Below, one piece after another: positions 7,676 to 16,107 of a stretch of DNA of 64,000 nucleotides. Source of the stretch: Streptomyces sp. HSG2 (lineage in GTDB: Bacteria; Actinomycetota; Actinomycetes; Streptomycetales; Streptomycetaceae); assembly GCF_016598575.1 (NCBI RefSeq), contig NZ_CP066801.1, positions 4,754,501-4,818,500 on the forward strand. The letters are read 5' to 3'. The translations under genes and the position numbers were made by a program. Below the pieces are notes generated by a model. That model did no database searches and had not been told where the DNA came from. It saw nothing but the letters and a program-made list of their open reading frames with translations. Position 1 is the first letter of the stretch; each line of letters opens with the position of its first letter.

Positions 7676-8203
7676 TCAACGCCCGTAGGCGCGCTCGCAG
7701 ACACGGGCCTGCGCGCTGTCGGCCGGCCATCGGCCGTACCGTCCGCCCAAAGCGCAGAGGTCCGCCTCCCCGGCCCCGAGCGCCCCCCAGTCCCGATCTT
7801 CCGGGGGCGCCAGGAGGGGCGGCGGCACCTGCCCGTGGCCGGGGACTCGTGGCGGGGAACTCCGCGCCCCGGCCGGATCCGTCGGGATCCCGGTCGGTGG
7901 CGCGGTCGGTGTCGCCTCCGGTGGTGTCCTTCCCTGCCCCACCGGGGCGGAGGCGCTCGGGGAGGCCGTCCCGGGGACGCGGGTGCCGGGGGAGGGAGCG
8001 ATCAGCTCCAAGGCCTCGTGCGCCGGGGCTCGTACGAGACGAGGGTCGGCCGCGTCCTGCCGGTGTGGTGGCGAGGCCGCCGGGTGCGTCCCCGGCGTCG
8101 ACGGCGTTGCGGTCGGAGCCTGGACGGTGACACAGCTCGCCAGGGTGGCGAGAGCCGTGATCACCAGAGGTGTCGTGGTCCACGTTCGATGCACGCGCGC
8201 CAC
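7676..8203 (-). CDS. Putative lipoprotein, Pro/Ala/Thr-rich
   Basis: A 175-residue protein that starts at a GTG (8203). Its short basic N-terminus (VARVHRTW) leads to a hydrophobic stretch ending in a lipobox, LASC, with the modified Cys at about residue 24. The next 110 residues are rich in Pro, Thr, Ala and Ser, as in cell-wall-spanning linkers. The C-terminal 45 residues are more ordered, with two cysteines (LCALGGRYGRW, ARVCERAYG) that could form a disulfide outside the membrane. Function unknown. The ordered end and the lipobox argue that it is a real gene. Confidence 0.62.
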   Translation of the reverse strand: MARVHRTWTTTPLVITALATLASCVTVQAPTATPSTPGTHPAASPPHRQDAADPRLVRAPAHEALELIAPSPGTRVPGTASPSASAPVGQGRTPPEATPTAPPTGIPTDPAGARSSPPRVPGHGQVPPPLLAPPEDRDWGALGAGEADLCALGGRYGRWPADSAQARVCERAYGR

Positions 8204-8300
8204 TTTGCTGCTTGGCGGGCCCCCGGCGACAGCCGAGAGGCGGAGGATGCCCCGCACGGGTGATCCCCGCGCGGCGGACGCCTCGCCTCGGACGGTGAAG

Positions 8301-8813
8301 TCAGTCGCCGGTGACCCCGTCCAGGCTCTCGCGGAGCAGGTCGGCGTGGCCGTTGTGCCGGGCGTACTCCTCGATCATGTGGGTGTAGATCCAGCGCAGG
8401 GTCGTGGGACGTCCTGTCGCCCGGGCCACGCCCAGCGAGGGCTCGTCCAGCGTGAACCGCGCCGCCCGCCCGCGCGCGGCGTCCACTTCGCCCCGCCAGG
8501 CGATGGACGCCTCCGCCCAGGTGTCGGCTTCCGTCATGTGGAACTCGCCGTCGGGGTCCTCGTCGTCGAAGTAGAGGGGCCCGGCGTCCTCGGCCGCGAG
8601 CACCCTACGGAACCAGATGCGCTCCACCTCGGTCATGTGCCGCACCAAGCCCATCAGGGTGAGCTCGGAGGGAGGAACGGAGGCGGTGCGCAGTTCGGCG
8701 TCGGTCAGATCCGCGCACTTCCAGGCGAGGGTCTCGCGGTGGTAGTCGAGCCAGCCTTCCAGCATGCGACGCTCGTCGGCGTCGGCGGCGGGTTCGTGTC
8801 GTTCGATCGTCAT
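8301..8813 (-). CDS. DinB/DUF664-family protein
   Basis: A 170-residue protein of the DinB-like four-helix metal-binding superfamily (DUF664 type). Visible are EGWLDYHRETLAWKCADL at residue 19 onward, the conserved GLVRHMTEVERIWFRR near 55, and IYTHMIEEYARHNGHADLLR near 143, which supply histidines in the positions of the metal triad. Related proteins include mycothiol- or bacillithiol-dependent enzymes in actinobacteria; a mycothiol-linked detoxification role is possible but not shown. Start ATG at 8813. Confidence 0.85.
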   Translation of the reverse strand: MTIERHEPAADADERRMLEGWLDYHRETLAWKCADLTDAELRTASVPPSELTLMGLVRHMTEVERIWFRRVLAAEDAGPLYFDDEDPDGEFHMTEADTWAEASIAWRGEVDAARGRAARFTLDEPSLGVARATGRPTTLRWIYTHMIEEYARHNGHADLLRESLDGVTGD

Positions 8814-8945
8814 GGGGAGATCGTCACCCAGCCCAAGCGTCCCACGCCAGCGAGTTTCCGCGTCTCCGGCGTTCGTGCGGCGCAGAGGCGTTGGGGCCGT
8901 TTCCGCGCCAGCGGGGTGAAGTGGTGTACCGGGGCGGAGAGCGCG

Positions 8946-10481
8946 TCAGTCACGCGCCGGGTTCGTCCCCGACGCGCCGTCGGTCCGGCGGGCGCGCAGC
9001 GCCCGCCCACCGTCGACCGCCCCCCAGACGGTCAGTACCAGCAGCGCCCCGTACACCACCCAGGCGCCCATCCGGACGTAGGGAGTCGTCCCCCGGGCGA
9101 GGGGAACCTCGTACAGGTGCGAGGTGACGGCGTCCGTGCCCAGCGTCGGTCCGACGCCGGCGCCCTCGGCGTCGAACACCGCGGAGACCCCGGTCAGGGT
9201 GGCGTGGACCATCGGGCGTCCGGTCTCCGCGGCGCGCAGCGCCGCCAGCGACGCGTGTTGGGAGGGCGCCCAGCTTCGCTGGAACGTCGACGTGGCCGAC
9301 TGCGCGACCAACACCTGCGCGCCCTCGGCGGCAAGACGCCGGCTCATGTCCGGGAAGGCCGTCTCGAAGCACACGGTCACCCCGATCCGGAGTCCACCCG
9401 CCGTGGTCATCACCACCTGCTCGGTGCCCCGCCGCCGGTCCTCGGAAGCCGCCTCGCCGACGAAGGCGGCCCATCCCAGCAGGGAGCGGAAGGGGATGTA
9501 CTCGCCGAACGGCACCAGACGCATTTTGTCGTACCGGTCTCCGGTCGGTCCGTCGGGACCCACGAGCACCGAGCTTTTGAAGATGCCGGGCCGCCCCGAC
9601 CGGCGGGCGTCCACGTTGACCAGGATCTCGGCCCCGGTCTCGCGCGACAGTGCGGCCAGCCGTCGGGTCAGGTCGTTCCGGTCGTCCAGGTCGAACCCGA
9701 CGCTGCTCTCGCCCCAGACGATCAGGTCCGGATCCCGACCGACGAGCCCGCGGGTGAGCCGTTCCTCGCGGTCGAACCGTCGCTCGGGCCCGTCGACGAC
9801 GCCGGGTTGCACGATCGCCACGGCGACCCGACCCTCGGCCCGCGGCCGAGGCGCCCAGATCCATGCGGCGGAGATCGCCACCGCCGTCGCGGCCAACCCG
9901 GCCAGGGCGGGGACGCGGGCTCGGCGCACCGAGACCAGGACCGTGACGCCCACGTTGATCGCTACCAGCAGAAAGCTGATCGCCCAGACCCCGCCGACGG
10001 AGACCACTCGCAGAGCAGGCGAGACCTGCCACTGGCTCGCCCCCAGCATGCCCCACGGCCCGCCGAGCCCCTCCCAGGAACGGATCGACTCCACCATGAG
10101 CCAGCCGGCGGGGACGACCAGCATGGCCGCCGCGGCACGGACACGCGAGGGCTCGCCGCCCAGCATGCCGCGGACCGACCACCCCCACGGTGCCCAGAGC
10201 GATCCGAGCAGCGCCGCCACGACGAAGGTGAAGACGTGGAGGTTGGGAAGCAGCCAGTGGTGCATCGCCAACATGAAGCCGAACCCGCCCCACCATCCCT
10301 CGGACGCGGCCCGGCGCCCGGTCGGAGCCGTCCGGACGAGGAGCAGCCAGGGAACGAGGCAGAGGCAAGCCCACCACCACAGCGCCGGAGCGGGAAAGGC
10401 CAGAACGGGCAGGGCGCCGCACAGAAGCGCCCCGACACGCCGGGACCAAGGGGAACCGAGCCGTCGCTCCACCGTCCGCAC
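8946..10481 (-). CDS. lnt: Apolipoprotein N-acyltransferase
   Basis: A 511-residue membrane enzyme that adds the third acyl chain to the N-terminal cysteine of lipoproteins. The first 200 residues form several membrane helices. A nitrilase-type domain follows, with the catalytic triad region: a Glu in the domain's opening strands, Lys in KMRLVPFGEYIPF, and Cys in VTVCFETAFPDMSR. The C-terminus ends with one more helix. Streptomyces commonly encode two Lnt-like proteins; I cannot tell from sequence alone which one this is. The lipoproteins in the same window (2474 and 7676) would be candidate substrates. Length is normal. Confidence 0.9.
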   Translation of the reverse strand: MRTVERRLGSPWSRRVGALLCGALPVLAFPAPALWWWACLCLVPWLLLVRTAPTGRRAASEGWWGGFGFMLAMHHWLLPNLHVFTFVVAALLGSLWAPWGWSVRGMLGGEPSRVRAAAAMLVVPAGWLMVESIRSWEGLGGPWGMLGASQWQVSPALRVVSVGGVWAISFLLVAINVGVTVLVSVRRARVPALAGLAATAVAISAAWIWAPRPRAEGRVAVAIVQPGVVDGPERRFDREERLTRGLVGRDPDLIVWGESSVGFDLDDRNDLTRRLAALSRETGAEILVNVDARRSGRPGIFKSSVLVGPDGPTGDRYDKMRLVPFGEYIPFRSLLGWAAFVGEAASEDRRRGTEQVVMTTAGGLRIGVTVCFETAFPDMSRRLAAEGAQVLVAQSATSTFQRSWAPSQHASLAALRAAETGRPMVHATLTGVSAVFDAEGAGVGPTLGTDAVTSHLYEVPLARGTTPYVRMGAWVVYGALLVLTVWGAVDGGRALRARRTDGASGTNPARD

Positions 10482-10548
10482 GTGGTCTCCTCCCCATCGA
10501 GCCCCCGACGGTCACCCGCTGGTGTGGGTCGGGGGTCGCCCCAGTCGA

Positions 10549-11019
10549 TCACATCGGGGTCGCGGCTCCACCGAGGCGCCGCCACTTCTCCCGTACCACC
10601 ACGCGGGTCAGTCGCCACCCCTGCGCCGTCCGCAGCAACGCGAAGGAGCAGCGGCCACCGGAGACGACCTCCGGCCCCGTGACGCCCCGCCCCCCGGGGA
10701 CCAGTGGGCTGACGTAGTCGGCGTCCGCCTCGGCCGTGTCGCCGACGTCGCGTGCCCACTCGCCCAAGCGCACACGACGGTTGACGACGAGGTGCTGCCG
10801 GACCGGGAACGGGCCCAAGGCCTCGGCCAACCAGTCGGCCACCGCCGCCGCGTCACCCTCGACGCCTCCCGCCGACCGATAGTCGGCGCGACCGCCCGGC
10901 GCGAACAGGGCCAGGTAGCCCGCCCAGTCCCCGTCGTCCACGGCGACCGCGTAGTCGGTGACCAGCCGGTCCACCGCCATGCGGTCCCTGGTGTCGGCGA
11001 GATCGATGCGCTGCGTCAT
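10549..11019 (-). CDS. SnoaL-like / NTF2-fold protein
   Basis: A 156-residue protein with the SnoaL_4 pattern: an N-terminal helix with AVDRLVTDYAVAVDDGDWAG, the turn LFAPGGRADY, and later strands RQHLVVNRRV and WRLTRVVVREKW. The fold forms a cone-shaped pocket used by isomerases, hydratases and dehydratases of polycyclic or aromatic substrates. Aspartate and tyrosine residues are in pocket positions, but the substrate is not inferable. I chose the ATG at 11019; an upstream in-frame ATG at 11091 would add a Gly/Ala-rich non-conserved tail. Confidence 0.78.
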   Translation of the reverse strand: MTQRIDLADTRDRMAVDRLVTDYAVAVDDGDWAGYLALFAPGGRADYRSAGGVEGDAAAVADWLAEALGPFPVRQHLVVNRRVRLGEWARDVGDTAEADADYVSPLVPGGRGVTGPEVVSGGRCSFALLRTAQGWRLTRVVVREKWRRLGGAATPM

Positions 11020-11247
11020 CACCCCAGTGTTGGCCAGGGCAGGGGCCGGGCCAAGAGGTCCGGCGGCATTCGCCGGCCCGGCGTCGCCCACATGGCGCAG
11101 ACCGGGCCGCCGAAGACCCCGCCGGAATCGGCGTGGGCCTGGTGCTCGATCGGAGGGCCGCGCCGACGAGGAGCGGCCGATGTCTCCAAGTCGACCGCGA
11201 CGGGCGACCGCCGCCGGGCATGGACAAGGTCGACTGCTCGCCAGGCA

Positions 11248-11400
11248 TCACCGCCAGGGTGGGCGCTCCTCGGGGTCGGACTTGTCCGCGATCAGGCAGG
11301 CGGGTGCGGGCCCGTACTTCGGCGACTCCAGGGCCACAGCGGATCGTCCGGGTGATGCGCGGTGGGCCGCCACCAGGTCGAGGTTGACGTCGGCTGTCAA
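11248..11400 (-). pseudogene. Orphan coding fragment next to IS remnant
   Basis: Read on the minus strand, about 50 codons continue from the right end of the IS remnant to a TGA at 11248-11250. The frame encodes a protein-like stretch with VNLDLVAAHR, SAVALESPKYGPAPACLIAD and KSDPEERPPWR. Codon choice and residue mix look like a real C-terminus rather than chance. I do not recognise the family. It does not resemble the missing part of the MarR gene on the other side of the element, so the deletion probably joined two unrelated genes. Confidence 0.4.
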
Positions 11401-11425
11401 TCCCCTGGTTTCGTAGAGACCTCTC

Positions 11426-11740
11426 CTATGCGGCCTGGCACCTCTGGTCGCTCTTCTTGCGTGCTTCGGTGATGCTCCGTTCGAACTCCTCCGGCGGCAG
11501 GCCGCCGGCCGCGCTGTGCCTGCGTCGTGGGTTGTGGAACCCGGTAATCCAGGTGGCGATCTTCAGGCGGGCCTCGGTGCGGGTGGCGAACCGGTGCCGG
11601 TGGATGTACTCGACCTTGATCAGCGACTTGAACGACTCCGCGGCGGCGTTGTCCAGCGCGGAGCCCACCCGCCCCATGGACTGCACCACGCCCAGGCGGT
11701 CACACAGGGTGTTGTACGCCTCTGACGTGTACTCGGCGGA
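11426..11740 (-). pseudogene. IS3 OrfB transposase, C-terminal part
   Basis: About 104 residues of the rve integrase domain: VQSMGRVGSALDNAAAESF contains the third (Glu) residue of the DDE triad, followed by the IS3-type end ATWITGFHNPRRRHSAAGG and PPEEFE. The two upstream Asp residues and the whole N-terminal half are gone, so it is inactive. Confidence 0.88.
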
Positions 11741-11745
11741 TTCAA

Positions 11746-11823
11746 GTGGTCGTCGCGCACTTCGGCGACCATGCGCACCGCACAACGGCGGAGCTCAAGC
11801 GGGCAACGGGAGGGTCGTGCCAT
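11746..11823 (-). pseudogene. IS3 OrfA transposase, N-terminal stub
   Basis: Starting at the ATG at 11823, 26 codons (beginning MARPSRCPLELRRCAVRMV) match the start of the IS3-family helix-turn-helix protein OrfA. After VRDDH the frame passes through the deletion junction and no longer encodes OrfA. Confidence 0.8.
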
Positions 11824-11873
11824 GACTCAATCCTTACATGGAACCGAGCCTCCACTTCACCCGGGGCGGTTCA

Positions 11874-12054
11874 TGAGAACCCAGTACTGCGGCTGCGTGA
11901 CGTCGATCCTGGCCATGGCGTCACGCAGATGCCGGGTGCCGGCCGTCTGGGTCAGGCCGCACCAGTAGCCGACCGGCTGAGTAGCCAGCATGTCATCGGT
12001 GGCGGCCGGGTTCGCCGGTGCCTGGTCGGTGGTGGATCCGGCCAGTATTTCCAT
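11874..12054 (-). pseudogene. MarR-family regulator truncated by IS
   Basis: The 60 codons from the ATG at 12054 match the N-terminus typical of a Streptomyces MarR-type regulator: LATQPVGYWCGLTQTAGTRH, then LRDAMARIDVTQPQYWVL. The IS end begins right after WVL. The winged-helix DNA-binding part and C-terminus are missing, and they do not reappear beyond the IS remnant. The gene is therefore a promoter-proximal stub of a lost regulator. Confidence 0.72.
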
Positions 12055-12376
12055 GATCGCGACGCTACATTCCTCCGGCGCGCCGGACCACGGGAATGCC
12101 GCATCTGCCGCAACTCGCCCCCGGGTGTACATCGGAGCCGTCGGCCGCCGTACTTTCCGTTCCGTTGCGGCCCGCGCCGTCATGCAGAAGCCCACCGCGA
12201 CCTGTGCCGACGATGGCTCACCCCCGCAGCCGTCGGGTGCGTCACGAAACCGCATTGGAGTACTCGTGGGGAGTATCCCGTCTCCCAGGTGGGAGACGAG
12301 TGGGAGATGATCATGGCGTGGTGCTGCGATCAGGCGCTGGGAAATGCCAGATAGCGCTACCTGTGCGGGCCCGGTT
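12055..12376. other. Spacer between uppP and MarR stub
   Basis: This 322-base gap holds the presumed promoter of the truncated MarR gene and the hairpin after uppP at 12279-12298. I see no other coding or RNA feature. Confidence 0.5.
12279..12298 (-). terminator. Terminator after uppP
   Basis: CGTCTCCCA and TGGGAGACG form a perfect 9-pair arm pair around two bases, about 78 bases beyond the uppP stop codon on the minus strand. Confidence 0.5.
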
Positions 12377-13252
12377 TCAGCCGCCGGATTCGCCCGCGTG
12401 CGGGCTCAGCACACCCATGCTGACCAGGACGATGATGACGATTCCGAGGGCGACGCGGTAGTACACGAACGGCATGAAGCTCTTCGTCGAGATGAACTTC
12501 ATGAACCACGCGATGACCGCGTAGCCGACGCCGAAGGCGACGAACGTCGCGAAGATGGTGGGTCCCCAGGAGACATGATCGTCGTCCATGGCGTCCTTGA
12601 GTTCGAAGAGCCCGGAGGCGAGCACCGCGGGGATGGCCAGGAGGAAGGAGTAGCGTGCCGCCGCCTCCCGTCGATACCCCATGAAGAGGCCGCCGCTGAT
12701 CGTCGCCCCCGACCTCGACACCCCGGGGATCAGGGCCGCCGCCTGGCACAGCCCGTAGATCAGTCCGTCCTTGACGCCGAGGTCCGTCAGTTCCTTGCGT
12801 GGCCTGGCCGCCCGGTGCCGCCCGCCACTCTCGTCGCGTGCGGCCATCCGGTCGGCGACACCGATGACGATGCCGACGACCACCAGCATCGTCGCGGTGA
12901 TCCGCAGGTCGCGGAAGGGGCCTTCGATCTGGTCCTTCAGCGTCACTCCGAGCACGCCGATCGGGATCGAACCGATGATCACCAGCCATCCCATGCGCGC
13001 GTCGGGGTCGCGGCGCATCCCCTTGTCGGTCAGCGACCGGGTCCACGCCGCGAGGATCCGGCCGATGTCCTTGCGGAAGTAGATGAGCACGGCCGCCTCG
13101 GTGCCGATCTGGGTGATCGCCGTGAAGGCGGCGCCGGGGTCCTGCCAGCCCGAGAACGCAGCGGTCAGCCGCAGGTGCGCGCTCGACGACACGGGCAGGA
13201 ATTCGGTCAACCCCTGGACGAGTCCGAGGATGAGGGATTCAAACCAAGACAT
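12377..13252 (-). CDS. uppP: Undecaprenyl-diphosphatase UppP (BacA)
   Basis: A 291-residue polytopic membrane enzyme that dephosphorylates undecaprenyl diphosphate and so recycles the lipid carrier of cell-wall synthesis; high levels confer bacitracin tolerance. The first conserved motif is GLVQGLTEFLPVSSSAHLRL (residues 10-29), with the catalytic Glu. The second is LIPGVSRSGATISGGLFMG near 180, with the essential Arg-Ser pair. The start is the ATG at 13252 (MSWFESLILG). A long upstream extension of the frame is not coding. Length is within the normal range of 265-295. Confidence 0.94.
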   Translation of the reverse strand: MSWFESLILGLVQGLTEFLPVSSSAHLRLTAAFSGWQDPGAAFTAITQIGTEAAVLIYFRKDIGRILAAWTRSLTDKGMRRDPDARMGWLVIIGSIPIGVLGVTLKDQIEGPFRDLRITATMLVVVGIVIGVADRMAARDESGGRHRAARPRKELTDLGVKDGLIYGLCQAAALIPGVSRSGATISGGLFMGYRREAAARYSFLLAIPAVLASGLFELKDAMDDDHVSWGPTIFATFVAFGVGYAVIAWFMKFISTKSFMPFVYYRVALGIVIIVLVSMGVLSPHAGESGG

Positions 13253-13581
13253 GAAGAACGGAGTCCAAGTGCCGATCGTGAAACGGTCGATGGACACACT
13301 CCGGACGCCGCGAGCGGGAAATCGGGTGCGAGCGTGTCGGGGGCAGCGTAGCGCCCTCGGGTGACGGGTCGCGCACAGGGGCGGGAGCGTGCTCGGCGAG
13401 GGGAGAGATCCCGGAGGCGCCGAAGCCGGGACGCGCGCCGGCGGGGGGGCGAGGCGGGGCGGCGGTGCGCGGCCGGGGTTCGCGGGGCCGTGCCCCGGTC
13501 CCGCCGCGCTCGGGTGCCTGGTCGGCGGTGCCCGATCCCGGTGGCGGGCGCGATCCCCGAACGGTGTGGACGGGCGATGTG
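13253..13581. other. Non-coding spacer before uppP
   Basis: These 329 bases, very rich in G and C, lie between the TVP38-type gene and uppP, both on the minus strand. They must contain the uppP promoter, but I see no convincing hexamers or hairpin and no reading frame with protein-like content. Confidence 0.4.
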
Positions 13582-14472
13582 TCAGCTCTTCCGGAGCCGG
13601 TGCCGCTTGCTCCAGGCCACGAGGGCGCCCGCGAGCCCCGGCACGGCGACGCAGGCGAGCGCGATCAGGAAAGTGGGCGACGCGGGGGCGGTCGCGCCGG
13701 CGCCCGCGACGGCGTACGCCGCGGTGTTGGGGATCGATCCGACGCCCGTGGCCAGCAGGAAGGGCGTCAGACCCATCCGGGACACCGAAGCGCAGTAGTT
13801 GGTGACGGCGAACGGCACGCCGGGGAACAGCCGAGCGGCCAGGACGGAGCGGAAACCGTGTCGGCTGAGCTGCCCGTCGGCGGCCCGCAGCCACCGGCCG
13901 CGCAGCAGGGAGCGCAGGGCGTCCTGCCCGAGGGCGCGTCCGATGCAGAAGGCGATCCCCGCGCCCAGCACGGTTCCCACCAGGGCGGCGGCCAGGCCGA
14001 GCCCACCCCCGAGGAGGGCGCCCGCGCCCAGGTTGAGCAGCGGGCGTGGGACGAACGCGACGGTGAGAACCCCGTACGCCGCCGCGTAGGCGAGGGCCGC
14101 GGCGGCGCCACCCTGAAACGAGGGTGGGCCGACCGTGAGCAGCCGCTCCGGACCGACGGACACGGCCGCGAAGGCGGCCGAGGCGAGCAGGACGAGGAGG
14201 ACGGCCAACCGCGGCCACGGGGCCCGAGGCACGGCGACGTCCGCCGTGTGGCGGGTGTCCGAGCCGGCGTCGGTGCCGGCGGTGGCTCCGTTCCCCCCGG
14301 CCCCGGGGCCTGTTCCCCCGACGTGGCGGAACGGGCCCGGGGTGTCCGGGCAGAGGGCGGGGGCGGTCCGTGTGACGATCGGGCCGGCGATCGCTCGGGG
14401 CACGGTGGTGGGGTCGAGCATCCGGCGACAGTAGCCCAGGGGTCGGGCGGCGGGCCCTGTGGCGCTTGTCAT
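13582..14472 (-). CDS. TVP38/TMEM64-family membrane protein (VTT domain)
   Basis: A 296-residue membrane protein with a VTT/SNARE-associated domain. An N-terminal cytoplasmic tail of about 75 residues precedes helices starting at LAVLLVLLASAAFAAVS. The signature FVPRPLLNLGAGALLGGGLG and the later FPGVPFAVTNYCASVSRMG are typical re-entrant segments, and SIPNTAAYAVAG follows. The family includes DedA-like scramblases or transporters implicated in lipid-carrier flipping, which fits its place beside uppP, though that link is inferred. I chose the ATG at 14472 because AGGAGA lies 7 bases before it; ATG 14421 is less supported. Confidence 0.85.
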   Translation of the reverse strand: MTSATGPAARPLGYCRRMLDPTTVPRAIAGPIVTRTAPALCPDTPGPFRHVGGTGPGAGGNGATAGTDAGSDTRHTADVAVPRAPWPRLAVLLVLLASAAFAAVSVGPERLLTVGPPSFQGGAAAALAYAAAYGVLTVAFVPRPLLNLGAGALLGGGLGLAAALVGTVLGAGIAFCIGRALGQDALRSLLRGRWLRAADGQLSRHGFRSVLAARLFPGVPFAVTNYCASVSRMGLTPFLLATGVGSIPNTAAYAVAGAGATAPASPTFLIALACVAVPGLAGALVAWSKRHRLRKS

Positions 14473-14769
14473 GGCTCTCCTGGTGAGCACTTCCTGCGGA
14501 GGGCGCGTGTTCGGGACCGGCCCCGCAGAAAAACCTGTCGACGACCTCAAGCCGGGTCGGCACCATGGACGTCATGTTCCGGCACGCCTTCCTCCTCGAC
14601 GCGTCCGCCCTCGCGGCGGACGCCCGGAAGGCTGCCGTGATCGCTTCCGCGGCCTCCGGCGGCGCCCGAAGCTGACCCTCCCCGGATCGTCCGGCGGACC
14701 CCGCAGGGGGAGGGTCGGCCAGTCACCGGGGGTCCCGCTTCCCACCCAGCTTCGAGGGATCGCATCGCC

Positions 14770-15939
14770 ATGTCCAAGACGGCGTACGTCCGCACCAAAC
14801 CACACCTCAACATCGGCACGATGGGCCACGTGGACCACGGCAAGACCACGCTCACCGCCGCGATCACCAAGGTGCTCGCCGACCGCGGCGCCGGAACGTT
14901 CGTGCCGTTCGACAGGATGGACCGCGCGCCCGAGGAGGCCGCGCGCGGCATCACGATCAACCTCGCCCACGTCGAGTACGAGACGGACACCCGGCACTAC
15001 GCCCACGTGGACATGCCGGGCCACGCCGACTACGTCAAGAACATGGTCACCGGCGCCGCCCAACTCGACGGCGCGATCCTGGTCGTGTCGGCGCTCGACG
15101 GGATCATGCCGCAGACCGCGGAGCACGTGCTCCTGGCGCGGCAGGTCGGTGTGGACCACATCGTGGTCGCGCTCAACAAGGCCGACGCGGCGGACGAGGA
15201 GCTGACCGACCTCGTGGAGATGGAGGTGCGTGAGCTGCTGGAGTCGCACGGCTACGGCGGCGAGACAACGGCCGTGGTGCGCGTCTCCGGGCTGGGCGCC
15301 CTGCGCGGGGAACCTCGGTGGACGGCGGCGATCGAGGCGCTCCTCGACGCGGTGGACACCTACGTGCCCATGCCCGAGCGCTACCTGGACGCCCCGTTCC
15401 TGCTGCCGGTGGAGAACGTGTTCACCGTCACCGGCCGGGGCACGGTGGTCAGCGGCGCGGTCGAGCGGGGGGCCGTCCGGCTCGGCGACCCCGTCGAGGT
15501 CGTCGACGCCGGGCTCCGCACGGTGGTCACCGGTCTGGAGACCTTCGGCAAGACGATGGCGGAGGCGCGGGCCGGAGACAACATCGCCCTGCTGCTGCGC
15601 GGCGTGCCGCGGGACGCCGTCCGACGCGGACACGTGGTCGCCGCGCCTGGTTCCACCACCGTGTCCCGGCGGTTCACCGCCCGGGGGTACGTGCTGACGG
15701 CCCGTGAGGGCGGTCGTTCCACGCCCGTCGTGACCGGCTACCGGCCGGAGTTCCACCTGCGTACCGCCGATGTCGTCGGCCGAGTCGACCTGGGTGACAC
15801 CGGTGTGGCACGGCCCGGTGACAGCGTGGCCATGGCGGTGGAGCTCGGCCGTGCCACACCCCTGGAGCCCGGTCTGGGGTTCGCCGTCCGCGAGGGCGGC
15901 CGGACCGTCGCCTCGGGCACCGTGACCGCCGTGGGGTGA
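14770..15939 (+). CDS. tuf3: Elongation factor Tu, divergent tuf3-type paralogue
   Basis: A 389-residue GTPase with all EF-Tu parts: G1 GHVDHGKTT (residues 19-27), the switch segment RGITINLAHVEYET, G3 DMPGHADY, G4 NKAD, domain 2 FTVTGRGTVVSGAVERG and domain 3 ending VREGGRTVASGTV. Two unusual points are DMPGH in place of DCPGH, and SGL in place of the SAL guanine-base motif. Housekeeping EF-Tu is about 397 residues and far more conserved, so this is the extra copy many Streptomyces carry. Known EF-Tu3 copies are tied to elfamycin resistance or stress expression. No S12/S7/EF-G neighbours are present. It likely binds aminoacyl-tRNA under special conditions. Confidence 0.92.
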   Translation: MSKTAYVRTKPHLNIGTMGHVDHGKTTLTAAITKVLADRGAGTFVPFDRMDRAPEEAARGITINLAHVEYETDTRHYAHVDMPGHADYVKNMVTGAAQLDGAILVVSALDGIMPQTAEHVLLARQVGVDHIVVALNKADAADEELTDLVEMEVRELLESHGYGGETTAVVRVSGLGALRGEPRWTAAIEALLDAVDTYVPMPERYLDAPFLLPVENVFTVTGRGTVVSGAVERGAVRLGDPVEVVDAGLRTVVTGLETFGKTMAEARAGDNIALLLRGVPRDAVRRGHVVAAPGSTTVSRRFTARGYVLTAREGGRSTPVVTGYRPEFHLRTADVVGRVDLGDTGVARPGDSVAMAVELGRATPLEPGLGFAVREGGRTVASGTVTAVG

Positions 15940-16107
15940 GGTCTCCCGCCCGGGGAGTGGGGCCTCGGCGCCGGAGTCGGCCGTTCCTGGTCGTCGAGGC
16001 CGCCCGACAGGGCGTCGGCGGCCCCACTTCGACGCCCGCGCCGCCCGGTCCCGGGCCGTGACCGGGGCCGGAGCGGCGCGGCCTCGGCCTCGCGGCACAA
16101 TGGAGAG

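Larger units (their letters stand above)
11395..11873 (-). mobile_element. Internally deleted IS3-family element remnant
   Basis: The end near 11838-11873 reads, on the minus strand, TGAACCGCCCCGGGTGAAG, the typical terminus of IS6110-like IS3-family elements. An OrfA start follows after a short gap. The opposite end (11395-11425) has the related, degenerate end TGTCAATCCCCTGGTTTCG on the plus strand. Only about 480 bp remain of an expected 1.3 kb: the first 26 codons of OrfA are joined to the last 105 codons of OrfB. No direct target repeat is seen at the two ends (plus-strand flanks CGGC and TGAG), which fits a later adjacent deletion. Not mobile on its own. Confidence 0.82.

Noticed and set aside
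11395..12376. The IS scar as part of an integrative element or genomic island
   Set aside because: No integrase, tRNA gene or attachment repeat is visible nearby; only one degenerate IS is present.
14565..14675. A 36-codon plus-strand frame (MDVMFRHAFLLDASALA...) upstream of tuf3
   Set aside because: It has a tolerable residue mix but no clear ribosome-binding site or known family, and it is too short to support; could be a leader peptide but not shown.
14770..15939. tuf3 as a marker of an elfamycin biosynthesis cluster
   Set aside because: No polyketide or peptide synthetase genes occur anywhere in the window.
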